This document shows, piece by piece, positions 7,861 to 18,000 of a DNA stretch of 64,000 bases. Position numbers and translations under genes: made by a program. The notes beneath the pieces were generated by a model. It worked only from the letters and a program-made list of their open reading frames with translations, had not been told where the DNA came from and searched no databases. Source of the stretch: Clostridia bacterium (GTDB lineage Bacteria > Bacillota > Clostridia > Christensenellales > Pumilibacteraceae). Numbering within the stretch: position 1 is the first letter of the stretch; the number at the start of each line of letters is the position of its first letter. The stretch lies in the NCBI GenBank assembly GCA_022791055.1, contig JAAVYI010000006.1, positions 1 to 64,000 on the forward strand, given 5' to 3'.

Positions 7861-8895
7861 CTATGCGCCGTCGCGCTCGGTCGCCTCGAATAAGCCGTTT
7901 ATATACGCCGCCCCCAACGCCCGATCGTACAGCCCGTAGCCGGGCTTGCCGTCCTCGCCCCAAATGTTGCGGCCGTGGTCGGGGCGCACATAGCCATGGA
8001 AGCCGCCCGAGACGAGCGCGCGCACAATGCCGTAAATATCGAGATCGCCCGCCGCGGTCAAATGCCCGGCCTCGGTGAAATCCTTGTCGCCGCAGTACTT
8101 AAGCTGCCGAATGTGCGCGAAGTAAATGCGGTCGGCATACTTTTGCGCCATGGCCGGCAGATCGTTGTCCCGCCCCGCGCCCAAACTGCCGGTACAGAAC
8201 GTGAATCCGTTGTGCTTGTTGGGTACGGCTTGTATCATCTTGTCGTAGCTTTTGGCGCCGGTGATAATGCGCGGCAAGCCGAACATATCCCACGGCGGGT
8301 CGTCGGGGTGGATCGCCATATCGATCCCCGCCTCGTCGCACGCCGGCATGATCCCGTTTAAGAAATAGACCAGGTTTTCAAATAGTTGCTCGTGGCCGAT
8401 ATGTCGGTACTGCTCGAGCAGACCGTTCAATTCTTCGGTCGTGTAACTTTCGTCCCAACCCGGCAAATGCAAGTTCTTCGGGTCGAGCCGCAGCAGCGTT
8501 TCGTGGCTGTAGCTTAAGCTGTTGCTCCCGTCTTTGGCGACCGTTTTGAGGTCGGTGCGCAGCCAGTCGAATACCGGCATAAAGTTGTAGCAAATGCACT
8601 TGACGCCGACCTTGCCCAAATTGCGGATCGTCGCGGCGTAGTTTCGGATCAGTCTGTCCCGCGAGGGTTTCCCGAGTTTAATGTCCTCGTGTACCGGCAC
8701 CGACTCGATGACTTCCATCTGTAGCCCCGCGCCGTCGCACAGTTTTTTGAGCCGCTCGATCTTCTCGATCGGCCAAACCTCGCCGACAGGCACGTCGTAC
8801 ACAGCCGTGACGACGCCCGACATGTTGGGGATTTGCTTGATGTACGATAAGGGGATACTGTCGCCCTCGCCGTACCAACGAAACGTCATTTTCAC
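7861..8895 (-). CDS. uxuA: Mannonate dehydratase
   Basis: It dehydrates D-mannonate to 2-keto-3-deoxygluconate (metal-dependent TIM barrel, cytosol). The N-terminus MKMTFRWYGEGDSIPLSYIKQ...GVVTA..D.PVGEVW matches the UxuA family start closely. The 344-residue length is normal. I choose the GTG at 8895, which overlaps the uxaC stop codon (GTGA) and has AGGAG 10 nt upstream. The ATG two codons later is too far from that site, and the GTG start also aligns residue-for-residue with E. coli UxuA. Confidence 0.93.
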   Translation of the reverse strand: MKMTFRWYGEGDSIPLSYIKQIPNMSGVVTAVYDVPVGEVWPIEKIERLKKLCDGAGLQMEVIESVPVHEDIKLGKPSRDRLIRNYAATIRNLGKVGVKCICYNFMPVFDWLRTDLKTVAKDGSNSLSYSHETLLRLDPKNLHLPGWDESYTTEELNGLLEQYRHIGHEQLFENLVYFLNGIMPACDEAGIDMAIHPDDPPWDMFGLPRIITGAKSYDKMIQAVPNKHNGFTFCTGSLGAGRDNDLPAMAQKYADRIYFAHIRQLKYCGDKDFTEAGHLTAAGDLDIYGIVRALVSGGFHGYVRPDHGRNIWGEDGKPGYGLYDRALGAAYINGLFEATERDGA

Positions 8896-10217
8896 AGTCC
8901 CAGTGCTCCTTTGATGTTATTGTAACAAATATCTTTGGCGATCTGCGCCGCGGCCGCCGCGTCGTACTCGCCTTTGTCTACCAGGTCGCCGAGATAGTCG
9001 GCCAAAATGCGGCGGAAGAAATCGAACCGCGCATAGCTCGAAAAGCTACGGCTGTCGGTCAACATACCGAGGTGCGTACCCAAGGCCGCATACTCGGCGA
9101 TCGTCCTTATGTTGCGGCGAATGCCTTCTACGGTGTCATTGAACCACCAGGCCGCACCCATACGCACTTTACGGAACGCGCCCGTCACCGCGGTAAGCGC
9201 GGCAAGGTTGCTGTCGTTTAAGGTATACAGCACCGTTTCGGGACGCTCGTCCTCTTTGGTTTGGTTGAAAAACGCAATAACGTCGTCGACAAGCTGCGGC
9301 CGCGCGATCAGATCGAACCCCGCATCTACGCCGCATTTAGCAAACATTTCCGCATTGTTGTTTCTAACGACCGAAAAATGGATCTGCATCAACATGCGCC
9401 GTTTATGATATTCTTTGGACAGCCACACCAACAAGAACCCGAAAAAGGCCGTCTTCTCCGCCGCCGTCAGCTTGCCGCGGCGCTTGAAAATGTCCGCCGC
9501 CGTCTTTTCGTCGGCATAGCAGTCCGGAAACCGCTCGAACCCGTGGTCGGAAATGCGGCAGCCTTTACTGACGAAGTAGTCGAGGCGCAGCGAGAGCGCC
9601 AGCAAAAAGTCGTCGAGCGATCGGATTTTGACGTTGGCGCTTTTGCCGAGCGCGCGGATCGCCTCATCGTCGAGCGAATACAGCTTATCCGGCCGAAAAG
9701 TCGGCGCGACCGTCGTCTGCCCGTAGGTGCCGTGCGCCGCCAGTTCGCTCGTCGGGTCGTCGGTCGTCGCAATGTATTGCACGCGGTACAGGCGCAACAG
9801 GTCGGCGACGCGCGTCGAGCGCAAAACCGCGTTGGCCTTTGTATACACCGTTTCGGCGTTGGCGGCGCTTAACGGCTCGTCGATCCCGAAGATCTGTTTT
9901 AACTCCAAATGCGTCCAGTAGTACAGCGGATTGCCGACAAGCCGCGGCAGTATTTCGGCGTACTTGACGAACTTATCGTGAAAACTTGCGTTGCCGGTGA
10001 CGTAATATTCCTCGACCCCGCACATACGCATGGCGCGCCACTTGTAGTGGTCGCCGGCCAGCCACAGCTCGCCTATATCCGAAAACTCGGCGTTCTCGGC
10101 GATTTTCTTTTCGTCCAAATGGCAGTGATAGTCGATGATCGGCAAATCCGCGATCTGTCCGTAGATCTTCTTTGCCGCAGCGCTCCCCAGTAAAACGTTG
10201 TTATCGAAAAATCCCAT
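8892..10217 (-). CDS. uxaC: Glucuronate (uronate) isomerase
   Basis: The entry enzyme of the pathway, interconverting D-glucuronate and D-fructuronate (also galacturonate and tagaturonate). It has 441 residues with the amidohydrolase-like metal motif DYHCH (29-33). Family-typical segments follow: WLAGDHYKWRAMRMCGV, GNPLYYWTHLELKQ.FG, and TDDPTSEL. Start: AGGAG 6-7 nt before the ATG at 10217. It overlaps the uxuA start by 4 bases, implying translational coupling. Confidence 0.94.
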   Translation of the reverse strand: MGFFDNNVLLGSAAAKKIYGQIADLPIIDYHCHLDEKKIAENAEFSDIGELWLAGDHYKWRAMRMCGVEEYYVTGNASFHDKFVKYAEILPRLVGNPLYYWTHLELKQIFGIDEPLSAANAETVYTKANAVLRSTRVADLLRLYRVQYIATTDDPTSELAAHGTYGQTTVAPTFRPDKLYSLDDEAIRALGKSANVKIRSLDDFLLALSLRLDYFVSKGCRISDHGFERFPDCYADEKTAADIFKRRGKLTAAEKTAFFGFLLVWLSKEYHKRRMLMQIHFSVVRNNNAEMFAKCGVDAGFDLIARPQLVDDVIAFFNQTKEDERPETVLYTLNDSNLAALTAVTGAFRKVRMGAAWWFNDTVEGIRRNIRTIAEYAALGTHLGMLTDSRSFSSYARFDFFRRILADYLGDLVDKGEYDAAAAAQIAKDICYNNIKGALGL

Positions 10218-10276
10218 CGCGCGCTCCTTTTCTTGTTCTATACATTCCATGTCGTTGTCGGCCGTAAGCCTTTTTG

Positions 10277-11449
10277 CTAAAACCCGCCGAACGAGCAAGA
10301 ATTATCCTCGATGATCCCGGCCGCCGCCTCTTTTTTGCGGCTTGTTGCGATCCGTTTCCGTAACGCCGCAAAATACGCGTCGTCGTCGAGCGGCATTTCG
10401 ATTTCCCGATTTTCCCAGCTCGAGAGCAGCATCGCGTTCATCAGCCGAATGCTTTGGATCCCCTCTCTGCCGTCGACGAACAGCGGCTCCAAGCCGCGGA
10501 TAGCCGCGACAAACCGATTGAGCACGTCGACGTGCCGATCAAAGCCGTCCGTCATGCGCAACAATTCTTCGGTTTGTGCGTTCGGCTGTCCGAACCCGGT
10601 TTCGCACGTGCTGCAAAACGCGCGCTCGTCAACGTCGAACAGCGTTCGCGTCAGCACGCCGTTTTCGAGGTGCAACTTGCCCGTAGTTCCGACGATCTCC
10701 AAGCGGTTGACGCCGTGCGGCTCGCCCGTGCTTGTGACGAACACGCCGCTCGCGCCGTCGCCGTAATCGAGGTACGCCGTCACGTCGTCCTCGACTTCGA
10801 CGTCGTGCCACCGCCCGAACCCGCAGAATGCGCGCACGCGTCGCGGCATACCGACAAACCATTGCAACAGGTCGATCTGATGGATCGCCTGATTGATCAG
10901 CACGCCGCCGCCCTCGCCCGCCCAGGTCGCACGCCAAGCGCCCGAATCGTAATAATGCTGTGTGCGATACCAGTTGGTTATGATCCAGTTGACGCGCTTG
11001 AGCCGCCCGATCGCGCCGCTTTGCATTTGGTCATGCAACGCCATATGCAACGGATTGGCGCGCTGGTTGAACATTACACCGAACAGCTTGCCGCTTTTTG
11101 CCGCCGCCTCGTTCATTTCGACGATTTGCTTGCCGTATACGCCGGTCGGCTTTTCGCTCAAAACATGCAAGCCTTTTTGAAACGCCGCTTTCGCCAGTTC
11201 CGGGTGGCTAAAGTGCGGCGTTGCGATGATGACTGCGTCGACGTCCGCCTTTTCGATCAGTTCGGCGCCGCTCGAAAAGCAAGCGTAATTGCCCGGCCGC
11301 AGTGCGCGGATCTGCCGCAGTTTGTTTCCGTCAATGTCGGCGACGGCCGTCACTATCGCGTTTTCGATGCGTCCGTCCGAAAAAAATCCGAGATGGATCG
11401 CCCCCATATTGCCCGCGCCGATGATGCCGAATTTTACCTGCGTATCCAT
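10277..11449 (-). CDS. Gfo/Idh/MocA-family oxidoreductase (paralog 1)
   Basis: A 390-residue NAD(P)-dependent sugar oxidoreductase: Rossmann motif GIIGAGNMGAIHLGFF, the EKP motif (LSEKPTGVYGKQ) that places the catalytic lysine, and a C-terminal beta-sheet substrate domain (WRATWAGEGGGVLINQAIHQIDLLQWF). It closely resembles the gene at 27765-28931 in this locus (same WAGEGGGVL.NQ..HQ.DLLQW and FGKWHD/FGRWHDVEVEDDVTAY blocks). The substrate cannot be read from sequence. ATG at 11449 follows GGGAGG and overlaps the upstream epimerase gene by 16 bp, suggesting the two work as a pair. Confidence 0.85.
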   Translation of the reverse strand: MDTQVKFGIIGAGNMGAIHLGFFSDGRIENAIVTAVADIDGNKLRQIRALRPGNYACFSSGAELIEKADVDAVIIATPHFSHPELAKAAFQKGLHVLSEKPTGVYGKQIVEMNEAAAKSGKLFGVMFNQRANPLHMALHDQMQSGAIGRLKRVNWIITNWYRTQHYYDSGAWRATWAGEGGGVLINQAIHQIDLLQWFVGMPRRVRAFCGFGRWHDVEVEDDVTAYLDYGDGASGVFVTSTGEPHGVNRLEIVGTTGKLHLENGVLTRTLFDVDERAFCSTCETGFGQPNAQTEELLRMTDGFDRHVDVLNRFVAAIRGLEPLFVDGREGIQSIRLMNAMLLSSWENREIEMPLDDDAYFAALRKRIATSRKKEAAAGIIEDNSCSFGGF

Positions 11450-12285
11450 GCTACGCCGTCCTCCCGGTAACCGTTTTGCCGCAACACGTTTTTGAGCGCG
11501 GCCGCGGCCGCATCGAACGCCTCGCCGTTTGTGGCGAACGAATATTTGTTTTTCATTTGGTGATTGTCTATCGCCGCATAGCCGGAAAATACCGCTAAAT
11601 GCGGCTCGAGCGTCAAAACGGCATCTTCCCGGAGCGATCGGATCAGCCCCGCAATGTCGCCGTCTCCCTCGCCTGCCGGCACCAGTTCCCCGGTTTTCAG
11701 TACGTCTTTGATATGATAATAGGTCGCGCGTTCGGCCAGGCGCGCCATATTGTCGGGCGTCTCGCCTACTTGTATGTAGTTGGCCGGGTCGTACACGCTC
11801 GCAAGTTTCGGCACGCGCTCTAATAGATACGCGACCCGCGCCGCCGTGTCGCCGAAAACATCTTTTTCGTTCTCGTGGCACAGCACGACGCCGACCTTTT
11901 CCGCTGTATCGGCGAGAATGCGTAACCGCCGCACCACTTCGCCCGCGTCGGCATCGGTCGTCCCGTAAAAGCTGAACATACGAATGCGCTTACAAGAGAA
12001 AATTTCACACAGCGAAAGAAGATGCAACAAATGTTTTTCTTCCTCGTCGAAGTCTGCCGTGATCTGCGACTTGCCGAGCATAGACCCCATCGCGTGTACC
12101 GCGATCCCGGCGGCGGACAGAGCCGCCGCCGCTTTTTTCGCGTCCGATGTCGACAGCAATTTGACGTTTTTGCCGTCCATGCTGCGCAGTTCGATTTTGT
12201 GAATACCGTTTCTTTGCAATGCGGCGATTTGGTCGTCCAAACGGTCGGCCGCCTCGTCGGCAAACGCGCACAATTCGATTTTCAT
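11434..12285 (-). CDS. Sugar phosphate isomerase/epimerase, TIM-barrel (xylose isomerase-like)
   Basis: A 283-residue cytosolic AP-endonuclease-2/xylose-isomerase-like barrel. Metal-ligand segments visible are IELRSMDG, LCHENEKDVFG, SVYDPANYIQVGE, YYHIKDV and VLTLEPHL. Family members isomerise or epimerise sugars or act on keto-inositols. The gene overlaps the Gfo/Idh gene downstream, and an analogous pair exists at 26978-28931. The start codon at 12285 is preceded by AGGGGC. The exact reaction is unknown. Confidence 0.8.
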   Translation of the reverse strand: MKIELCAFADEAADRLDDQIAALQRNGIHKIELRSMDGKNVKLLSTSDAKKAAAALSAAGIAVHAMGSMLGKSQITADFDEEEKHLLHLLSLCEIFSCKRIRMFSFYGTTDADAGEVVRRLRILADTAEKVGVVLCHENEKDVFGDTAARVAYLLERVPKLASVYDPANYIQVGETPDNMARLAERATYYHIKDVLKTGELVPAGEGDGDIAGLIRSLREDAVLTLEPHLAVFSGYAAIDNHQMKNKYSFATNGEAFDAAAAALKNVLRQNGYREDGVAWIRR

Positions 12286-12370
12286 GATTTTGCCCCTACC
12301 CTTGTATGCCTGTAGTATAGCACTTGTCGACGCTTTCCGTCAATGCAGAATGTCCTGAAAACATTGCATT

Positions 12371-15300
12371 TTATATACTTTGCGTCAAGAACGGCACCGC
12401 CGAAGTAAACACCGGATAGTTGAACCCGTCGGCCGTCGTCCAGTAGTCGCCGCTCATCGTACCGCTGTACCCGGCGGCAACGGAATGACGGGTAACAGTA
12501 CCGACAAATTTGTAATCGTAAGCCGAACTCCCCGACCCGACTTTCGGCACATCGCCGCCTTTATCCGCTCTAGACAAAGTATAATCGGAAATCATATGCA
12601 CATTTTCGAATTCCGCATAATTGCCGGGCGAATATTCAGAGACCAGTGAAGTCGGATTATATGTCTCTGTCGCAAAATTCATATATACGACTACGTTGCT
12701 TAACGTCGGGTGCGCGCCGTTGTTATTGCCGTTCAGCATGTTGGCAATGCCGCGAGCGCCGCCATTTCCTTCGAAGTTACCGTTTGTTGCTTCCGTAACT
12801 GTCGTTATGTGAATAAACACATTTTCGATACGTGCATTTCCGTAAATGCGGTAGGCGATTGCCGACGGCTGATAATCTTTTCTGGCCGAAGTCAGGGTGA
12901 GATTTGTCAGCGCAAAGTTACGTACAATCGCATCTCCCGAAAGATTTCCAAACAACCCGCCGTTTTGCAATGTCAACTTATCGATTGTATGACCTTTCCC
13001 GTCAAAAATCCCTAAGAACCCGTTTCCGTTTGCACGCAGGTCATTCGTCCAGTTATCTTCCATACGCTTTACGCCTGCGGCATTGATATCATTCCCCAAC
13101 ACATAATATGTTCCTTGCCCATACAAAATAGCATTTGCGGCAGCCGATCCTTTGATACGGTTTTCTTCTGCCCCGAATACCGCCATCAATTCGTCGGCCG
13201 TCGTGATTACCTTGGTGTAGACCATGACGTTGGTATATTCGCGCACTTCCGTGTTGAGTTGCAAACGGATATTGTTGGCGCCGACGGAGAGTTTGGTAAG
13301 TCCCGCGGCGGTTAGGGTGACTTTGCCGGCTGCGGCGGTGTAGTCGTCGTTGGCGGTCAAGGTCGTATAGGTTTCGTCGCCCGCTTTCTTAACGGCCAGA
13401 CCGCGCACGTTGTCCGCCGTAATTTTGTCGTAAGCGATCTCTTGAATGTCCTTTTCGTTGGCGGTCGTCGCTTTCGACAGTTCCAAAAGCGTGTCGATCT
13501 CGGTAGACGGCAGCAGCACTTCGAAGTTGACGGTTGCCGTCAGGCTGAACATTTCGTTTTTCACCGTCAAGCTGAACGCGCCCGCGTCGGCAACTTCCGC
13601 GATCTTCAGTTTGCCGTCCTCGACGGTCACGCCGCTCGGCGCGCCATCCGAAAGCGTCAGCGTCACCGTCCCGGCGTCGGCAGGCGGCGCCCATTCGGCG
13701 GCCGTGCCGGCGTTGTAATCCTGTTTCGGCAGCGCGGTCATCGCGTCGAACGCCGCTTTGGCTTTACGCTCTGCGATCTCGTTGGCCGTGTACACGGTTA
13801 CGGCAATCGAATGCTCCAAATCGGCGACGCTGTTGCTCGTGATCTTAAGCGTGAACGTACCACCCGCATACGAATCGGCCACCGCCAAGGTTTTGCCGCT
13901 GACGGTAACGCCGTCGTCTGTGACGTTCTCGAGCGAGAGCGTTACGTCGCCGCAAGCGGCCGGCACCGTGTAGGTATGCGTCTCGCCGCTGTCATAGGTT
14001 AGCGTCGCGGGCAGTTCGTCGAATGCCGCTTGTATATCGGCGTCGGCGTCGTAGTAGTTTTCATAATACGATGTAAATACCGGATACCCGATCGCCGCAT
14101 TGTACGTCCAGTAGTCGGCCGAAAGTCCGGCTTGGTCAAGCGCGGAATCGGCGTTCGTGTAGCGCGCCGCAAACGAGGCATACGCGCCGCCGTCACCGTA
14201 GCGGGTAAGCGAGCCGGAGAACGCAGTCACTGTAGGTCTATCGCCGCCCTTGCTTGCTAGCGACAGGGTATAGTCGGAAACGATGTGCATATTTTCGAAT
14301 TTAGCATAGTTTCCGTAATTATATTCGGACACCAGCGAAGTCGCTTCCTTAGTAGTCGCGTCGCCGATATTCATATAAAGCACTACGTTTTTAAACAGCG
14401 GCGAAACACCGGTATTCGAGCCTCTTACCAAATTGGCGATACCGCGAAGGTTGCCGTTGGTTTTGGCGTTATCGGTCGCGCCGTTGATTTGTATAAACAC
14501 GTTTTCGATCGTTGCATTGCCGTATATAAAATGCGCCAACGCCGACGGCTGCCAGCCGCCCGTGTTATCGAGCGTCAGATTGGTAAGCGCGAAATTGCGC
14601 ACGACCGACCCGTTGGCCAAATATCCGAACAGACCGCCGTTTTTGACGGTAAGGCCGTTGATCGTTTTGCCGCGACCGTCGAATATGCCCTGGAATCCGC
14701 TGTCGGTAATACCGTTTGTGTTCAACCATTTATCTTCGCCGCGCACCGTTTGGGTCGCGTCGATATTATCGCCCAAAACGTAGTAGGCGCCCGCACCGTA
14801 CAATTTCGGTTCCGCTTGGTTTGTCACCAAATTCGAGCCGAACGCCGCGATCAAGTCGGCGCCCGTTTTCAAGACTTTGGTCGCTACGAACGCTTTGACG
14901 CGGTAGGCGTATTCGGCGTTGCGGATCTCCCACACGCGTTCGCCGGTGGCAAGACCGCTGTCGGTAACGATGACGTCGCCCGTAGTCGCATCGGCTGTCG
15001 CGGCGATCTGCGTACTTGTGCCGGTCACGTCGTAGATCGCTTGAATGGCGGGGCCGTTCGCGCCGAACACGTCGGCCTTTTGAATGCGCAGCGTGCTGCC
15101 GCCTTCCGTCAGCGTCAGCGAGGCGTCGACGTCGCCCAAGTCGAGCGAATCGGTTCTGTCCACATTGGGGAACTCGACTTCGATCGTCACGGGCAGCGAG
15201 TTTAACGGCTCGCCGTTATGCGTGTACGTCACCGAAATCTGCGTACTGCCCGACGCCTTGCCGGTCACGGTGCCGTCCGCCGATACCGAAGCTACGTCCG

Positions 15301-16111
15301 GATTGCTCGACGTCCACGTGATCGCGGGATCTTCGACCGCCTGCCCGTTGAGGCGCACGTTGGCCGTCAGTTTTACCGTGTTGGGTACGTCGTAGCCCTC
15401 GATTTGCGCGGCCGTTGCGGCCAGCTTGGTGGCGGACGGCGTAACGATTTCGACCTGCAAATCTTCGGAGACGCGCACGGTGTAATTTTCGCTTAAGACG
15501 CTTTGATCGAAACCGCGCCAGTCGGCCGTCACCGTCAATGTCGTCTCGCCCACGGTCACGCCGGTCAGCGTTCCGTCGTCCGCCGCCGTCAAGACGTCGG
15601 TATCGGCCGAACGGTAGGCAAACGTGCCGTCCGTATAGTCAACGCCGTTATAACGGATCTGCGGTTGCATTTTAAATGCGCTGCCCAATTTGACCGCCAG
15701 TGTCGCCGCGTCGCCCGCGCCCAACACGATGCCCGGCTGATAGCTTGCCGTCACGGTGACCGCGCAGGTCGCCGACACGCTGCCGAACGATACCGTAACC
15801 GTCGTTGTGCCGGCCTTGACCGCAGTGACCGTGCCGCCCGCGACGGTAGCGACCGTCGTATCGGACGAAGTCCATTCGGCCGCCCACTGCTCGTCGGTGG
15901 TTTCGCCGTCTTTTTGAAGCGTCGCCGTCAGTTTGTCGACGCTGCCCAGTTCAAGCCCGAGCGTCGTGCGGTCGAGCGTAATGGCGTATACGGGATCGCT
16001 CCCGTTGTCGTCGGGCGGATTCTTCGTCTTGTCTTTGCACGCGGCGAGCGTTCCGAACGCCAACAACACGCATAAGGCGATTGCCGCCATGCTCCATGCT
16101 TTCCGTTTCAT
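12371..16111 (-). CDS. Secreted lipoprotein with Big_2 Ig-like domains and duplicated ~250-residue module
   Basis: A 1,246-residue surface protein. A lipoprotein signal peptide with lipobox LAAC (cleavage before Cys ~25) is followed by about three bacterial Ig-like (Big_2) domains to ~residue 315 (TSSDTTVATVAGGTVTAVKAGTTTVTVSFG pattern). A repeated module occurs twice, each copy with GTYYVLG.. / F.GIFDG.G.TI..LT...GGLFG......VRNFALTNLTL / NVV.YMN / TSLVSEY..GNYA.FEN.H..SDYTLS / YPVFTS; it looks like a right-handed beta-helix or sugar-binding unit. Intervening cadherin-like repeats link the copies. The C-terminal copy is visibly more A+T-rich (about 12.5-13.15 kb), hinting at a different origin. 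Strong ribosome site GGAGG. Probable role: glycan binding at the cell surface. Confidence 0.75.
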   Translation of the reverse strand: MKRKAWSMAAIALCVLLAFGTLAACKDKTKNPPDDNGSDPVYAITLDRTTLGLELGSVDKLTATLQKDGETTDEQWAAEWTSSDTTVATVAGGTVTAVKAGTTTVTVSFGSVSATCAVTVTASYQPGIVLGAGDAATLAVKLGSAFKMQPQIRYNGVDYTDGTFAYRSADTDVLTAADDGTLTGVTVGETTLTVTADWRGFDQSVLSENYTVRVSEDLQVEIVTPSATKLAATAAQIEGYDVPNTVKLTANVRLNGQAVEDPAITWTSSNPDVASVSADGTVTGKASGSTQISVTYTHNGEPLNSLPVTIEVEFPNVDRTDSLDLGDVDASLTLTEGGSTLRIQKADVFGANGPAIQAIYDVTGTSTQIAATADATTGDVIVTDSGLATGERVWEIRNAEYAYRVKAFVATKVLKTGADLIAAFGSNLVTNQAEPKLYGAGAYYVLGDNIDATQTVRGEDKWLNTNGITDSGFQGIFDGRGKTINGLTVKNGGLFGYLANGSVVRNFALTNLTLDNTGGWQPSALAHFIYGNATIENVFIQINGATDNAKTNGNLRGIANLVRGSNTGVSPLFKNVVLYMNIGDATTKEATSLVSEYNYGNYAKFENMHIVSDYTLSLASKGGDRPTVTAFSGSLTRYGDGGAYASFAARYTNADSALDQAGLSADYWTYNAAIGYPVFTSYYENYYDADADIQAAFDELPATLTYDSGETHTYTVPAACGDVTLSLENVTDDGVTVSGKTLAVADSYAGGTFTLKITSNSVADLEHSIAVTVYTANEIAERKAKAAFDAMTALPKQDYNAGTAAEWAPPADAGTVTLTLSDGAPSGVTVEDGKLKIAEVADAGAFSLTVKNEMFSLTATVNFEVLLPSTEIDTLLELSKATTANEKDIQEIAYDKITADNVRGLAVKKAGDETYTTLTANDDYTAAAGKVTLTAAGLTKLSVGANNIRLQLNTEVREYTNVMVYTKVITTADELMAVFGAEENRIKGSAAANAILYGQGTYYVLGNDINAAGVKRMEDNWTNDLRANGNGFLGIFDGKGHTIDKLTLQNGGLFGNLSGDAIVRNFALTNLTLTSARKDYQPSAIAYRIYGNARIENVFIHITTVTEATNGNFEGNGGARGIANMLNGNNNGAHPTLSNVVVYMNFATETYNPTSLVSEYSPGNYAEFENVHMISDYTLSRADKGGDVPKVGSGSSAYDYKFVGTVTRHSVAAGYSGTMSGDYWTTADGFNYPVFTSAVPFLTQSI

Positions 16112-16126
16112 AATTTCCTCCTTGAA

Positions 16127-17938
16127 CTACATGCCCCACTTTTGGTATAGGACATCGATTGTTTTCTTCTCGTTAAACCGATCTATGCCGCTCTCTTTCA
16201 GGTCGTCGGCGGCGTTTTGCCGCAGTCGCCCAAGCGTCTCTGCGTCGAACGCGTCGGCGAACACTTCGCACAGTAGGTATCGCACCGACGCACGCTCCAA
16301 AACGATATTGCGTCGCGCGATCTCTCCCGCCTCGTCGAGCGCGGCCGTCATCTCGCGTTCCCAGTCGATCAACTCGTCTTTATCCCAAAACTTCGTTTGG
16401 ATCGGGTCGATAAACTCCGACCGCCAGCCGCAAAAGCCGTCGGCGATCTGCCGTTTGGCACGGCGCAGATAGGCGTCGAACACCTTGCGCATTCGCGGCG
16501 CGCCCGCTCCGTACGACGCCTCGAAAAATTCACGCGTCAGCGTCTCGACGTCGGCCTCGGTGTTCCAAGCGAGTTTTGCGTACAGATAGCCTTTTAGCTC
16601 TTCCCACCCGGTCGAGGCGGCCGTGTTGATTTGACATTCGTCGAAGATCAGACCCGCGCCCTGCGCTTTGGCAAAGCGATAGGTCTCGCGCGAGGCGAAA
16701 AACGACGGATACGGCGCCAGGTAGTTTTCAAAGTTTGTGCCGTATGTCCAAAACAGGATCTCGTTGCTCAAGTGCCGCCACCCGCGCAGCGCCAGTGCGA
16801 CGGGGCGATTGACTTCGCCCCGATTGAGCGGCACGGTGTAATCGGCGTTGGTTTCGGCAAACCAGGGAATGACGCCCTGCAAGGCGACTTCGCCGTCGAT
16901 CAGCGAAAAAGCGTCTTTCTTTTCGTCGTACTTAACGGGCGGCTTGTTGGTGCCGTGATAGGCGAAGAAAACCAACTTTTGCCCGCAGTCGTAGGCTTTG
17001 CCCTCGCCGTTGAACCACTTTTGCACTTCGCCGCGCACACGGTTGAGAAAGAGCGCCGCGCTCGCCGAATTGGCGCCGTCGTACTTGTTTTTGAGCGCCG
17101 AACACGCCGGACACGTACACCACTCGAAATTGTCCTGGTGGTTGAACGCGATATACGGCACGTCCGGGTGCGCCTTGATAAAGCGAATGATCGCGCGACT
17201 TGCCTCTTGCACCAGCGCCTCGCATTCGGCCGCGTCGCCGTGCGCGGTGTAGCACATTTGACTGCCGTCGTCGCTGTACCACTTCGGGTGCGCGGCGGCG
17301 AACTTTGCGGGCGGCACGTAGTTGAAATTGTTGTGATACGGGCCGTCCTCGCCGTCGATCAGTGTTTCCAGATCGATCATGCGGAAACGGCGGCAGAGTA
17401 CGTCGTTATACTTGACATACGCATGGCCGGGCGAACGAAACCGAAAATCGGGGACGTCGGTGATCCGCAGATCGTACATCGGTACGTCGGTCACGTTACG
17501 CTCGATACGGATCGTGCGGGCGGAAAACGTTTCGTAACGGAACAGAACGCCCAGCAGATCGTACACGCCGTACAGCACGCCGTAGCGGCCGCCCTTGATC
17601 ACGTAGCTGTCGCCCACCGTCGCAACGACGCAGCCCGACTCGCCCAAAGTCGCCGCGTCGGCGCGCACCGATCTGCCGACGCTCGTTTCGCCCAAAGCGA
17701 AGCATTTACCGTCAAACTTGCCGTCGTCGGGCACGCGCGGCAACGTGATGCCCGTCGCCTCGCGGAAGAACGTCGTCAGTTCGTCGGCGGCGATTACCGT
17801 TTCGGCGTCGGCCGATGCGGGCAGCAGCAACACGAAATCGGTTTTGCCGCCTGCCACCGTGGCGCCCGTTGCGCGCGTTTGCACGCGGAATACATGTTTA
17901 CCGGCGATCGCGCCGAATGTTTGTTTTTGCGTTTTCAT
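16127..17938 (-). CDS. DUF4838 protein, cytosolic form (glycosidase-like)
   Basis: 603 residues with no signal peptide. Residues ~35-150 resemble the alpha-glucuronidase N-terminal domain: a pair of mixed sheets ending in GGRYGVLYGVYDLLG. Residues ~170-480 are a DUF4838 barrel with the cysteine motif CTCPAC (274-279), IPWFAETNADYT and LFWTYGTNFENYLAPYPSF. It is a paralog of the lipoprotein encoded just upstream (18001-20037). Beside a full glucuronate pathway, a uronosyl hydrolase role is plausible but not shown. The start at 17938 is followed by MKTQKQTF; only a weak GCGAGA precedes it, so the start is less certain than for neighbours. Confidence 0.75.
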   Translation of the reverse strand: MKTQKQTFGAIAGKHVFRVQTRATGATVAGGKTDFVLLLPASADAETVIAADELTTFFREATGITLPRVPDDGKFDGKCFALGETSVGRSVRADAATLGESGCVVATVGDSYVIKGGRYGVLYGVYDLLGVLFRYETFSARTIRIERNVTDVPMYDLRITDVPDFRFRSPGHAYVKYNDVLCRRFRMIDLETLIDGEDGPYHNNFNYVPPAKFAAAHPKWYSDDGSQMCYTAHGDAAECEALVQEASRAIIRFIKAHPDVPYIAFNHQDNFEWCTCPACSALKNKYDGANSASAALFLNRVRGEVQKWFNGEGKAYDCGQKLVFFAYHGTNKPPVKYDEKKDAFSLIDGEVALQGVIPWFAETNADYTVPLNRGEVNRPVALALRGWRHLSNEILFWTYGTNFENYLAPYPSFFASRETYRFAKAQGAGLIFDECQINTAASTGWEELKGYLYAKLAWNTEADVETLTREFFEASYGAGAPRMRKVFDAYLRRAKRQIADGFCGWRSEFIDPIQTKFWDKDELIDWEREMTAALDEAGEIARRNIVLERASVRYLLCEVFADAFDAETLGRLRQNAADDLKESGIDRFNEKKTIDVLYQKWGM

Positions 17939-18000
17939 AAGACAATTTCTCGCTGAAAAAGGATATAGCTTTGTTACAAAATTGCAAAATCGTTCCGTTG

